Shown piece by piece: positions 1 to 9,013 of a DNA stretch of 64,000 bases. This DNA is from Bacillota bacterium (GTDB lineage Bacteria; Bacillota; Clostridia; DSM-8532): NCBI GenBank assembly GCA_023443745.1, contig JAEZTB010000060.1, positions 46,781 to 110,780 on the forward strand, written 5' to 3'. The notes under the pieces were generated by a model. It saw only the letters and a list, made by a program, of their open reading frames with translations, was not told where the DNA came from and did no database searches. Position 1 is the stretch's first letter; each line of letters starts with the position of its first letter. A program made the position numbers and the translations under genes.

Positions 1-86
1 CATTTTAGAAGTGAAAATGGGTAAATATTTACAAATATCATAATATTATTTATGATAAAGAAAACGGGTCAGAAAAGGAGGGTCCT

Positions 87-1424
87 ATGTTTACGTTTAA
101 AGAAGGATTTTATACCGATGTCAGAGTCGAGGATGTTTATGAAACCGTTATTTCTTATACCCTGGGCAACCTTGATGAGAGCAAGATCCGCCGATACAAG
201 GCTGCATTCATCCGGGTTTTTGATGGAGCGCTTTGGTATTACTCCGCTACTTCCGATATAGACCACATTCAGGAAGAAATCGAAAAGCTTTATCAGGCTG
301 CCAAACCAAATGCCGATATTGGGCTTCATCCCGTGGTCAAGGCTTTCGAAGTCCATCAAGACAAGGTCTTGCGTTTTACTGAAGATAGTATTACCGATAT
401 CCCGAAAGAAGCTAAAGAAGAGCTTCTAAAGTCTTTCTTCCCTATTCTGAAAGAGCATGCCACCCTGAAGATGTGGAAAGCTATCTACATGGACGCCAAA
501 AAAACCATTACCCTTTTTACCAGCAAGGGTTCAAACCTCATGTTTGATATGCAGCGAGTCGGTTTTTCTATTCGTATGTCCTTTTCAGAAGGAGAAAAAA
601 AGTTCAGCGAAAACTACCAGGAGGCCTCAAATTCCTTTGATAAACTAAAAAAAGACAGCACCCTTTTAAAGGCTTATATTTTAAAGTGTGAAGAATTCCT
701 ACGCAACGCCGTTCCTGTTGTCCCGGGAAAATACACCGTCATTCTGTCACCATTGGCTGCAGGGGTATTCGCACATGAAAGCTTCGGCCACAAGAGTGAG
801 TCGGATTTTATGGTGGGCGACGAGGTCATGAAAAGGGAGTGGGCTCTTGGCAAAAAAGTGGGCTCCGACATTCTCTCCATTATAGATTCAGGCTTTGAAC
901 CGGGATCGGGCTATGTACCCTATGATGACGAGGGTACAAAAGCTAGGGAAACCTATCTCATTAAGGACGGTATCCTGACGGGGAGGCTGCACAGTGCTTC
1001 GACAGCGGCACTGCTTGAGGAAGAGGTAACCGGCAATGCCCGAGCCATCAATTTCGAGTATGAACCTATCGTACGTATGACCACGACCTACATAAAACCG
1101 GGAAACAAAACGAAGGAAGAGCTCATTGCGGAGGTTCAGGATGGTTATCTGATTGAAGAGATCAAGCATGGATCGGGGCTTTCCACCTTCACCATAGCTC
1201 CTTCTCTGGCTTATCGTATTGAGGGCGGCAAAATTACCGGTCCTGTCAATATCTCGGTCATCAGTGGCACTGTTTTTGAGACATTGTCTGAAATTGACGG
1301 GGTGTCGGACAAGCTTGAGCTATTATCCTTTGTCACGGGCGGCTGTGGCAAAATGGAGCAATATCCGCTCCCCGTGGGCTTTGGCGGCCCCTATGTCCGA
1401 GTCAGAAATATGATGGTCCAATAG
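87..1424 (+). CDS. tldD: TldD/PmbA-family metallopeptidase (TldD-like, catalytic subunit)
   Basis: 445-residue protein of the TldD/PmbA (modulator of DNA gyrase) family. TldD and TldE/PmbA form a heterodimeric zinc protease that degrades unfolded peptides in the cytoplasm. The metal-binding motif HESFGH (HExxxH) is visible at residues 230-235, which marks this as the catalytic TldD-type partner. The glycine-rich family C-terminus (GGCGKMEQYPLP, then GFGGP) is present. The ATG follows an AAAAGGAGGG ribosome binding site. A second family member without the metal motif starts 65 bases downstream, as expected for a TldD/PmbA pair. The real substrate in this organism is unknown. Confidence 0.9.
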   Translation: MFTFKEGFYTDVRVEDVYETVISYTLGNLDESKIRRYKAAFIRVFDGALWYYSATSDIDHIQEEIEKLYQAAKPNADIGLHPVVKAFEVHQDKVLRFTEDSITDIPKEAKEELLKSFFPILKEHATLKMWKAIYMDAKKTITLFTSKGSNLMFDMQRVGFSIRMSFSEGEKKFSENYQEASNSFDKLKKDSTLLKAYILKCEEFLRNAVPVVPGKYTVILSPLAAGVFAHESFGHKSESDFMVGDEVMKREWALGKKVGSDILSIIDSGFEPGSGYVPYDDEGTKARETYLIKDGILTGRLHSASTAALLEEEVTGNARAINFEYEPIVRMTTTYIKPGNKTKEELIAEVQDGYLIEEIKHGSGLSTFTIAPSLAYRIEGGKITGPVNISVISGTVFETLSEIDGVSDKLELLSFVTGGCGKMEQYPLPVGFGGPYVRVRNMMVQ

Positions 1425-1428
1425 AAGC

Positions 1429-1463
1429 GTGCGATCTTTAGATTGCACAACAAGACTCGACCC
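1429..1463 (+). repeat. Small hairpin element with CTCGACCC tail, copy 1
   Basis: Between the two peptidase genes. Arms GTGCGATCT and AGATTGCAC (1429-1437 and 1440-1448) form a hairpin with one G-T pair, followed by GACTCGACCC at 1454-1463. Related copies are at 10288-10324 and 51530-51590. Confidence 0.45.
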
Positions 1464-1489
1464 TTAGTTTAGAAAAGGAGGCTACGCAA

Positions 1490-2716
1490 ATGATTAAGGA
1501 ACAATATCGCTCGACGATTATGGATACCACCCTAAGTATTGTCAACTCACAAATGGAGTCGGTGAGAAACAAAAACATTACCAAAACTAGCCAGAGAGTC
1601 TATAAGGACGGTTTTATCGGAGCAGCCGGAACCATTGGCGCATTCTCGGAGGACGAGCTTTTAAAAGAAGCCCAACAGGCCCTTGAGAAAAAAATTGAAT
1701 ATCCCGCAGGACCCTCAACACAACAAACCATGAGTCATGACATGCGTCAACCCATAATAGCTAACCATAAACTCTTGGATGAGTTCAGCGCCTTACTGGA
1801 AGAACTCAAAAAGAGACAGCCTCATTTTATCTTCTCCAACAAAATATCTCTGACCGAAGTCCAATCAAGCCTCGTTAATGATGCAGGGCTTCAACTGGAT
1901 TATGCCGACAGGAGCCTGTCGTCAGGGATCATTTTTAAGGAGAAGACATCTACCAGCGTTTTTGATGGTGGACTAGGCTTTCAGGAGAGGAAATATGATC
2001 GAAAGCTCATCCTCGAAGAATTTGACTTAATGCTTAATGCTTATAGGGAGAAAGTGGAGCTGCCAAAGAAGGGCAGATATCCCATTATTTTTACTACCGA
2101 AGAAGCGCCTGTTGACAAATTCGTCAGTGATCTTAAGGCCGATGTATTCGCCCAGGGTGGCTCCCTGTTTTCAGAGAAACTGGGGCAGAAGCTTTTCCAC
2201 GAAACGTTTACCTTTGGTCAGAATGTAGACCCCAAGGTCGCCATCAACACACCCTTCTTTGACGCCGAGGGCATGGTTAATCCCGGTTTTGTTTTTAATC
2301 TCATTGAAGATGGTGTGCTTAAAAGCCCCTATTGTGATAAAAAAACAGCACATAAATATGGCTTTGGCCCCTCCGGAAGTGCGGTTGCTCCCTATGACGG
2401 CGTGCCCCAGACAGCGCTTATAAAACCCACTATTAAAAAGACAAGCACGAACTTAAAAGCCCTGTTGGGCGGTCAGATGGGAATTGTGGTTCTTATGGCG
2501 GCAGGAGGAGATTTTACCCCTCAAGGGGATTATGCAACTCCGGTACAGCTCGCCATGCTCTTTGACGGAGAACGGTTGCTGGGGAGGCTTCCCGAATTCA
2601 ATCTCTCCTCCAATGTGTACGACATGTTCGGCAAAGGCTTCAGGGGTGTAGCCCCCAATAACTTCATGCCTTTTTCAACCTACGATTTCGCTGTTCTTGA
2701 AATGAATCTTTCATAA
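1490..2716 (+). CDS. TldD/PmbA-family protein (PmbA/TldE-like partner)
   Basis: 408-residue TldD/PmbA family protein. It lacks the HExxxH metal motif of the upstream gene, which is the usual pattern for the non-catalytic PmbA/TldE subunit. Family-like segments include GGLGFQERKYD in the middle and the C-terminal GQMGIVVLMAAGGDFTPQGDYATPVQLAMLF stretch (about residues 330-360, seen only in part here). The start follows AAAAGGAGGCTACGCAA. It should act with the TldD-like protein as a heterodimer. The stop codon region overlaps the end of the convergent serine dehydratase gene by 6 bases, so the two transcripts collide there. Confidence 0.85.
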   Translation: MIKEQYRSTIMDTTLSIVNSQMESVRNKNITKTSQRVYKDGFIGAAGTIGAFSEDELLKEAQQALEKKIEYPAGPSTQQTMSHDMRQPIIANHKLLDEFSALLEELKKRQPHFIFSNKISLTEVQSSLVNDAGLQLDYADRSLSSGIIFKEKTSTSVFDGGLGFQERKYDRKLILEEFDLMLNAYREKVELPKKGRYPIIFTTEEAPVDKFVSDLKADVFAQGGSLFSEKLGQKLFHETFTFGQNVDPKVAINTPFFDAEGMVNPGFVFNLIEDGVLKSPYCDKKTAHKYGFGPSGSAVAPYDGVPQTALIKPTIKKTSTNLKALLGGQMGIVVLMAAGGDFTPQGDYATPVQLAMLFDGERLLGRLPEFNLSSNVYDMFGKGFRGVAPNNFMPFSTYDFAVLEMNLS

Positions 2717-3571
2717 TTTTACATTTTGGGCTGCGGGGGTTGCTGCAAGCCCCCCATCGGCCGTTTCTTTTATGGAGAGGGACATCCCCTTTCCTACCTC
2801 GTCCACGGCCTTTATAACCTCATCAGCAGGAGCAAGAACATTTAGCCCGGCCATAGCCAGGCTGGCTGAAATAATGGCATTTGATGCACCTGATGCATTT
2901 CTGATAACACAGGGCAGCTCCACAAGCCCCGCAATGGGATCGCAGGCCAGCCCCATGGTATTCTCCAGCGCTATGGCTACTGCATTGGATACTTCTTCGG
3001 GAGAGCCTCCCAGAAGCTCCACAAGGGCTGCTGCTGCCATAGCCGAGGCAACACCGCATTCGGCCATACAGCCTCCCTCAGCGCCGGATATGCTTGCTTT
3101 TTTAGCAACCACAAGCCCTACTCCTGCCGATGTGAAAAGCGCCTTTACTACTTGATCCTCGGGAAGCTTATATTCTTCCATGGCTGTTATCAAAACTGCC
3201 GGAATAATGCCGCAGGAACCGGCTGTGGGCGCTGCAACAATTCTGCCCATACAGGCATTGTATTCAGAAGCTGCCAGGGCCTTAACCATAGCCTTATGGA
3301 TGAGGTCTGACGGTACCTTCCCCTCATTGATGCTTGTGAGCAGCCGATAAGCCCCTCCACCCGTCAATCCGCTCATTGAGCGCAGGTACGGATCAAGGCC
3401 GCTGATAATGGATTCTTTCATGACCTCAAAGGATTTTTGCATTCTATCAGTTAAAACTTCGACACTTGTCTCCCCATGAAGGGCTTCGTATTGAAGGACA
3501 ATATCTGATATTTTTTTCTCTGATCGCTGGGCTTCCTCAACCAGCATCTTAATGCTCTCTATTTCTTTCAT
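2711..3571 (-). CDS. sdaAA: L-serine dehydratase, iron-sulfur-dependent, alpha subunit
   Basis: 286 residues, the large subunit of the oxygen-sensitive [4Fe-4S] L-serine ammonia-lyase, which converts L-serine to pyruvate and ammonia. Cysteines at about residues 107, 120, 168, 172, 210 and 221 sit in family contexts (PTAGSCG, GGCMAECG, ACDPIAG, LVELPCV) and supply the cluster ligands. I chose the ATG at 3571 over an upstream in-frame GTG at 3577 because AGGTGG lies at proper distance from the ATG and too close to the GTG. The beta subunit gene is immediately upstream on the same strand. The 3-prime end overlaps the convergent peptidase gene by 6 bases. Confidence 0.93.
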   Translation of the reverse strand: MKEIESIKMLVEEAQRSEKKISDIVLQYEALHGETSVEVLTDRMQKSFEVMKESIISGLDPYLRSMSGLTGGGAYRLLTSINEGKVPSDLIHKAMVKALAASEYNACMGRIVAAPTAGSCGIIPAVLITAMEEYKLPEDQVVKALFTSAGVGLVVAKKASISGAEGGCMAECGVASAMAAAALVELLGGSPEEVSNAVAIALENTMGLACDPIAGLVELPCVIRNASGASNAIISASLAMAGLNVLAPADEVIKAVDEVGKGMSLSIKETADGGLAATPAAQNVKL

Positions 3572-3598
3572 TGGCACTATCCACCTCGTGTAATTCTT

Positions 3599-3626
3599 TA
3601 GGAACAGCTAAAAAAGCTGTTTTTGC
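3599..3626. other. Hairpin between sdaAB and sdaAA
   Basis: AACAGCTAAAAAAGCTGTT followed by a T run on the plus strand. It lies between the two dehydratase genes. It could form a weak stem in the minus-strand mRNA or a plus-strand terminator, but no plus-strand gene ends nearby. The first 12 bases, GGAACAGCTAAA, also occur at 63870-63881. Confidence 0.3.
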
Positions 3627-3671
3627 ATTATCTTGTTAGGAACGTTGAAAAAATAACTTTTCATTCGTCCC

Positions 3672-4334
3672 TTAGCGCACCGGCTTAACGATGGTCGCCC
3701 GGGATATGCGTGGGATTTGTTCTATAAGGCCTGCGATTTCGTCTGAGATCTCTTCATCAGCCTCAATGACCATGATGGCCGATCCTCGTTTTTCAGAGCG
3801 ATAGACCCTCATGAAGGCAATATTAATATTAAAACAGGCTAGTATGTTGGTAACCGAAGAGATAACACCCGGAAGATCGGTGTGGGTAATAACTAAGGTA
3901 TAATAATCCCCTCCGATAGACACCTCGACTCCGTTGACCTGAGTGATCAAAATATTGCCACCACCGACTGAGGAGCCCACTACACTTGCCTTTTTCCCGC
4001 TTTTCCCTGTAATATCGAGGCGTGTGGTATTGGGGTGGACACTTCCCAGATTGGCATTTTCAAAGCTGAAGGTAAGCCCGGCTTCGGCAGCCAGAGCAAG
4101 ACTATCCCTGATACGGGCATCATCTACTTCATAACCCATAAGGCCGCCCAGAATGGCTCTATCGGTACCATGTCCCAGGGCGGTTTTTGCAAATGACCCA
4201 TGGAGGATAATTCTTGCATCACAAACATCCTCACCTAAAATCATACGGGCAACCTTGCCTATTCTCGCGGCACCTGCCGTATGGGAGCTGGATGGTCCTA
4301 CCATAACAGGCCCAATTATATCAAATGTATTCAC
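3672..4334 (-). CDS. sdaAB: L-serine dehydratase, iron-sulfur-dependent, beta subunit
   Basis: 220-residue small subunit of the two-subunit clostridial L-serine dehydratase. The N-terminal domain has the family motif GPSSSHTAG (about residues 13-21). The C-terminal 75 residues are an ACT domain (YTLVITHTDLPGVISS onward), a small-molecule binding fold that probably senses serine. The start is GTG, preceded by AGGAGA; the nearby ATG is out of frame and meets a stop at once. It is co-oriented with sdaAA, 100 bases upstream of it, and both are needed for activity. Confidence 0.93.
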   Translation of the reverse strand: MNTFDIIGPVMVGPSSSHTAGAARIGKVARMILGEDVCDARIILHGSFAKTALGHGTDRAILGGLMGYEVDDARIRDSLALAAEAGLTFSFENANLGSVHPNTTRLDITGKSGKKASVVGSSVGGGNILITQVNGVEVSIGGDYYTLVITHTDLPGVISSVTNILACFNINIAFMRVYRSEKRGSAIMVIEADEEISDEIAGLIEQIPRISRATIVKPVR

Positions 4335-4388
4335 AGTAACATCTCCTAGTTTGCGATACTTTAATAGTCTTTCACAACTAATAATTAT

Positions 4389-5480
4389 TTAATCCTGTAT
4401 AGCTCTGCTGGACTTATAGGTGTTTGGGGAAAGCCCCGTATGCTTTTTGAAAATCTTACTGAAATATTCATGGTCTTTGAAGCCAAGACGCTCAGCAATC
4501 TCATAGTTTTTACAGGTTCCGGATCTCAGCAGAAATTTGGCACGCTCCACCTTGACCATTGTGATATATTCTAAAAGCGAGACACCTGTGGACTGCTTAA
4601 AGAGCTCACTCAAGTAGGTTTTATTGATATAAAGCTTCTCAGCTATAAGTTTGACCGATATATTCTCTTCAATATGATAAAGGACCTGAAGGCAAGCTGT
4701 TTTTATGGCATTGACATCGCTTTTCCATATAATCATTTTTCTTAAAAACAAGACCAACCTCTCAGCTGACTTTTTAACTTTATCATGAAGGGCCTGCCAA
4801 TCCCCTTCGGACAGGTTCAGATGCTTAATGGCTGAAAGGTCCGTATAAAGGCTTATCCACCCATGTTCAGCCACAACTCGGGAAAAGATGAGCTCTATAG
4901 CATTTTTCAAAATAATGACCGCCTTGGGTTCATTATATTGAAGGGCTGCACCTACCGCTTCCACCATCTGTTCTGTCACATCAACAGCCTTTATATCACC
5001 TTCATTAAGAAGCCTGATCACCCTTTCAACATCCTGGACAGGGAAAAAGGCTTCCTCCGCCAGACCTCTAAGCTGCTCCAGCTTATCCTGCTCAAGCCTC
5101 ATGTTATCCAGGTGTATCCGGGCGCGGTTTAAAAGCTCTGCCAGATTTTTGCCGTTCACAGGCTTTCCTAGATAATCAAAGGCTCCATGAAGCAGCCCTT
5201 CCCGGGCATAACTGTATTCCGTGTAATCACTGAGAAGTACAATACAGGGACAGAGCTTCTCTAAAGATACCGCCTTTAATAAAGCCATACCGTCCATGAC
5301 CGGCATTCGAATATCTGTTATAACAAGATCATAAGGGTCAGCTCTCAATTTTTTCAGGGCATCGGCCCCATTCTCCGCCTCTCCTCCAATGAAAAAACCT
5401 GTGGTCTCCCCCCAAATAGCCATCCTTTTTAAATCATAGCGAAGGATCTCAAGATCATCAACTATTAAAACCTTGTACAA
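4389..5480 (-). CDS. AraC-type response regulator (YesN-like)
   Basis: About 363 residues. A receiver domain (DD at residues 8-9, phosphoacceptor D56 in ITDIRMP, K in GKP near 106) is joined through a linker to a C-terminal AraC-type double helix-turn-helix (LYINKTYLSELFKQSTG, then KDHEYFSKIFKKHTGLSPNTYK). It is the likely transcriptional output of the signalling operon upstream. The start is uncertain: I prefer the TTG at 5480 with GGGGTGAC before it; a TTG at 5519 would overlap the CheY-like gene by 13 bases and has no clear ribosome binding site. No target is visible from sequence; the convergence on sdaAB is not evidence of control. Confidence 0.85.
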   Translation of the reverse strand: MYKVLIVDDLEILRYDLKRMAIWGETTGFFIGGEAENGADALKKLRADPYDLVITDIRMPVMDGMALLKAVSLEKLCPCIVLLSDYTEYSYAREGLLHGAFDYLGKPVNGKNLAELLNRARIHLDNMRLEQDKLEQLRGLAEEAFFPVQDVERVIRLLNEGDIKAVDVTEQMVEAVGAALQYNEPKAVIILKNAIELIFSRVVAEHGWISLYTDLSAIKHLNLSEGDWQALHDKVKKSAERLVLFLRKMIIWKSDVNAIKTACLQVLYHIEENISVKLIAEKLYINKTYLSELFKQSTGVSLLEYITMVKVERAKFLLRSGTCKNYEIAERLGFKDHEYFSKIFKKHTGLSPNTYKSSRAIQD

Positions 5481-5506
5481 AAAGTCACCCCACACATTAT
5501 CTCTCT

Positions 5507-5899
5507 TTATCCTACACAAGCTTCAACCTGTTGCAGAAGATCACGGGAATCCCACGGCTTATGAATGACTCCCTTTAGATTGATTTTATCCTGCTTAATA
5601 GAAATGGACATCATATCCGCGTAGCCCGTTATCATAAGGGCTCTGATTTCAGGATATTTTTCATAAACCTTGACCAGAAACTCATCCCCGTTCATACCGG
5701 GCATGAGCCAATCTGAAAGAATAAGAATGACGCGAATTCCGCCCTCCACCAGCTCATCAATGATGGTCAAGGCTTCCGGAGCACTAAGAGCTGTCTCATA
5801 ATGAAAACGGGCACCGAAATGCCCCATAAGCTCCTGCTTTAGGGATAGAAGGATCATTTCTTCATCATCCACACACATAATAGCACTGCGGCTAGGCAT
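5507..5899 (-). CDS. CheY-like single-domain response regulator
   Basis: 130 residues, a receiver domain only. The acidic pair DD is at 11-12, the phosphoacceptor D63 in LSDWLMPGMNG, and the conserved lysine K114 in HKPWD. The HKPWD ending matches receivers of the RpfG and kinase-linked type. With no output domain it should act as a phosphotransfer intermediate or interaction partner. It starts directly after the stop of the PAS kinase gene, with GGAGGTGATTTGA before the ATG, so the two are translationally close. Its probable partners are the kinases at 5900-8107 and 9014-10186. Confidence 0.88.
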   Translation of the reverse strand: MPSRSAIMCVDDEEMILLSLKQELMGHFGARFHYETALSAPEALTIIDELVEGGIRVILILSDWLMPGMNGDEFLVKVYEKYPEIRALMITGYADMMSISIKQDKINLKGVIHKPWDSRDLLQQVEACVG

Positions 5900-8107
5900 T
5901 CAAATCACCTCCTCATACACTCTCAGCCAGATGCTAAAGGTAGTTTCACCCGGCTGTGTTTCTACATCGATATGACCTCCGACTTCCTCCACTATTCTTT
6001 TTGCAATGTCTAAGCCGAGGCCGGTTCCCTCCCCTAATTTTTTTGTAGTAAAGAACGGCTCAAAAATTCTTTTACGTATGGTTTCAGGGATGCCGGGACC
6101 CTTGTCGGTAATCGAAACCTTTACATATTCCTGAGTCCTGGCTATTCCTATGATTAGCTTGCCCTTATAATCCATAGCCTGCAAAGCGTTGTTAATAATA
6201 TTTACCCAAACCTGATGCAATTTATCGGGGTAACACAAAACAGGAGGAACCTCCTGATAGTCTTTAGTAATTTCCACGCCGTACTTGGTTTGATTATAGT
6301 AGAGGGTCAATACCATCTCAATATCGTTGATGACATCATGGGGAACCACCTGCCTGTTGGATTCCTGGTGAGAATAGGTCTTAAGCGCCATAATAACCTT
6401 GGAGGCTTTTTCTGCAGATATTCTGATCATGTGGGCCGATTTGTGCATCGTAATAATACTGTAAGCCATTTTTACAGCATCTTTAATTCCCGGCTGGCCG
6501 ATCAAGGCTAAAAATTCCTCATCGCTGGCTTCATATCCGATATCTACCAATAGCTCAACAACTTCATCCGATATTGATAAATTGTTCTCCTCCACCATCT
6601 TATAATATCTTTTTCTGTTTTGTCGCCTGGATGATAAATCTTGCGTGCTTTCCCATGCCATACTCTGAGCAACCAACCGGTTGTATACTTCCCTGATTTC
6701 TTCGGGCGCCGTGACCCGAAATTGAACAACCTGGTCAATTTCATTTTTTATAACCTTTTCCAATGTACCACCCGCAGAATTAATAACCCCCAATGGTGTG
6801 TTAAGCTCATGGGCAATACCCGCTACAAGCTGACCTAGAACCGCCATTTTTTCTTGATTAACCAATTGATGCTGAGCCTCTCTCAAATCTTCTATGGCCG
6901 ATTCCAATTCGCAATTGGCTTGTTCCAGCTCAACGGTACGCTCAGCCACCTTGTCCTCCAATTCATCATTAAGCTTTTTAATCTCGGCTTCAGCCTTCTT
7001 TCGTGCTGTAATATCCTGAATAACCACAATCTGTGTGGTGGGCTCTTCTCCTTCCGACCAAAGCGGTGAGATGGTCATCTCTACCCATACCATCTGACCA
7101 TCCTTGCGAATATAGCGCTTCTCTATTGAATGCTCGCGTATCATCCCTCCGAGGAGCTTCTCTATTAAAGCCTGCTGTTTTGGGAGATCATCCTTGTGAG
7201 TGATGGTTTCATAGGACATTTCCATCATCTCTTCCATGGTATAGCCCACGATGTCACAAAAACGCTGATTAAGAAATATGTAGCGGCCTGATTGCGCCGA
7301 GACCTGACCAACTCCTACACCTGCCTGCTGGAAAATGGCCCTTAACTGTGCCTCACTGGCTCTGGTCTGCTGCTGCGCGGCATCAATATCCTGTAACATG
7401 CGCTCTAAATCTGAGGCCATGCTTTTAATTTCAGAAAAAGCTCTTCTGAAGCTGGCTGCTTCCATTTTCTTTTTGGCAAGGCTGTGTGAGGATTTACCGG
7501 CTTCAATCATGCTCATTCGAATAGATTCAAGAGGTCTGACAAGGCGGATATAGCTTAAGAGAGTAAGAGCCGTTGCTATGAGCAATATAACGATGCCCAT
7601 CTGGATAATTTCATCCTTTAGCTCTTGGAGAAATTGATTCCTGCTCTCTGTATGATCATACCAAAGAGTGGCATAGGCTATAATTTGAGTATGATCATTG
7701 AATTTATGAATGGGAATAATATGCCGCTCAATGTAAGGTCCTTCGGGATTGATACGGGACTCAAAAACCTTTTCCCCATCTGTCATGAGCTTGATGATGG
7801 TACGCTCTATGGAACTGATCTGGACACATCGCAAATTTTTGTTCTTGAGCTCATTGGTGATGAGCTTTCTTAAAGTCTCGATATCATAATTCCAGATAGC
7901 AGGCTCGAAAGCGCTTTGAACACGGATTTCCAGGGATTGCTTATACTGCTCAAGAGCATATTTGCTTTCCTGAAGACTTTTATAAGCGCCAAAGATAATG
8001 CTGGGTATATAGACTAAAAGGGCTATCAAAGACACCAGGCCTGATAACTTGCCTGCCAAACCCAGCTTTTTTATGGGATTGTTTTTCTTTTGCGCAACTG
8101 ATGCCAT
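5900..8107 (-). CDS. Membrane PAS-domain sensor histidine kinase
   Basis: About 735 residues. Two membrane segments (about 22-42 and 167-188) flank an extracytoplasmic sensor region of about 120 residues. Then come a linker, a PAS domain with PAC tail (about 250-370), a coiled coil (375-420), and a kinase core with H433 in HELNTPLG, N-box INNALQAM, and G-boxes DKGPGIPE and GEGTGLGL. About 110 residues are inserted between the H-box helix and the rest of the dimerisation region, longer than usual. The ATG at 8107 forms a TGATG overlap with the stop of the upstream solute-binding gene, which implies translational coupling. Confidence 0.88.
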   Translation of the reverse strand: MASVAQKKNNPIKKLGLAGKLSGLVSLIALLVYIPSIIFGAYKSLQESKYALEQYKQSLEIRVQSAFEPAIWNYDIETLRKLITNELKNKNLRCVQISSIERTIIKLMTDGEKVFESRINPEGPYIERHIIPIHKFNDHTQIIAYATLWYDHTESRNQFLQELKDEIIQMGIVILLIATALTLLSYIRLVRPLESIRMSMIEAGKSSHSLAKKKMEAASFRRAFSEIKSMASDLERMLQDIDAAQQQTRASEAQLRAIFQQAGVGVGQVSAQSGRYIFLNQRFCDIVGYTMEEMMEMSYETITHKDDLPKQQALIEKLLGGMIREHSIEKRYIRKDGQMVWVEMTISPLWSEGEEPTTQIVVIQDITARKKAEAEIKKLNDELEDKVAERTVELEQANCELESAIEDLREAQHQLVNQEKMAVLGQLVAGIAHELNTPLGVINSAGGTLEKVIKNEIDQVVQFRVTAPEEIREVYNRLVAQSMAWESTQDLSSRRQNRKRYYKMVEENNLSISDEVVELLVDIGYEASDEEFLALIGQPGIKDAVKMAYSIITMHKSAHMIRISAEKASKVIMALKTYSHQESNRQVVPHDVINDIEMVLTLYYNQTKYGVEITKDYQEVPPVLCYPDKLHQVWVNIINNALQAMDYKGKLIIGIARTQEYVKVSITDKGPGIPETIRKRIFEPFFTTKKLGEGTGLGLDIAKRIVEEVGGHIDVETQPGETTFSIWLRVYEEVI

Positions 8108-8988
8108 CAAAAATCACACATCCTCTTTGCTTCATCTTCGGGCAGATATCGACTGAATATTTTGAAGAGCGTTCCATCATTTTTCATTTCATTGATAATT
8201 TTTTTTAATCGTTCAGCATTTTCAGTAATGAAATATCTTTTACTTAAGGTGATGCACCTTAATAAGGGTTCTCCTTCAGGCCAGTCCACAATACTGACAT
8301 CCTGAATATCAAAGGCATCGAAATAATACAAATAGCTGGAGGCCATATCAAATGTCACTTGAATCCAGTCGTCCTTCAACATTTTATAAAGAGAATCCGA
8401 ATCTCTTGCCTCAACAATCATCCGCTTTTTCTTAAGCTGCTCTATGAGGTTATCGTAATTCTCTCCATAGGTATAACCTCGAATAATACCCACCTTTAGG
8501 TCCGTTCTTTCCAGCAGCTCTTCCTGGGTGGATAATCCTACGCCTTCATGAATAAGTACATGATTCCTCTGTGAGAAGTAGGGGATAAAGTATGAATAGC
8601 GTTCCCTTTTAGGTGTTATGACAGTGGAAACACTCATGGGCAGAGATCCTTCTTCAATCCTGGAGGTGATTCTTGCCCGGGGCATCACCCGCTCATCGAA
8701 GTCTATGCCCATTCTTCTTGCAAGCTCATCTATGATATCCTTATTAATGCCTGTATCATCATTCTCATTATAAAGATACCCACTATTATAGTAGGCAACT
8801 GTAACAGCATTATCTATATCGGCGAAAACCATCCTATTGTAGTTATCAACCGAAGGTTCCAACTCATTTGGGTCCAATCCGCTGACAGCATCCTTGCCAA
8901 GAAACTGCTTGTTTAAAAACTGGGTCGCATAGTGGATCCCCGATATAAGAAGACAGCTGCACACCAGAACAAGCATGATCCGTCTCAT
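8107..8988 (-). CDS. Family 3 solute-binding-like protein, probable sensor component
   Basis: About 293 residues. An N-terminal hydrophobic segment (RIMLVLVCSCLLISGI) acts as a signal or anchor. The rest resembles bacterial extracellular solute-binding protein family 3 (amino-acid binding fold): VAYYNSGYLYNEND, INKDIIDELARRMG, LKVGIIRGYTYGENYD. There is no transporter permease or ATPase nearby. It sits between a REC-kinase and a membrane kinase and is translationally coupled to the latter, so I infer ligand sensing rather than transport. I chose the ATG at 8988, with AAGGGA before it, over a TTG at 9009 that lacks a ribosome binding site. Confidence 0.8.
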   Translation of the reverse strand: MRRIMLVLVCSCLLISGIHYATQFLNKQFLGKDAVSGLDPNELEPSVDNYNRMVFADIDNAVTVAYYNSGYLYNENDDTGINKDIIDELARRMGIDFDERVMPRARITSRIEEGSLPMSVSTVITPKRERYSYFIPYFSQRNHVLIHEGVGLSTQEELLERTDLKVGIIRGYTYGENYDNLIEQLKKKRMIVEARDSDSLYKMLKDDWIQVTFDMASSYLYYFDAFDIQDVSIVDWPEGEPLLRCITLSKRYFITENAERLKKIINEMKNDGTLFKIFSRYLPEDEAKRMCDF

Positions 8989-9013
8989 TGTCTTTAATCC
9001 CTTCTTCAATCAC

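Noticed and set aside
2772..3155. A 127-codon plus-strand frame antisense to sdaAA.
   Set aside because: Shadow of a well-supported gene; composition is Ala/Ser-rich as expected from the complementary strand.
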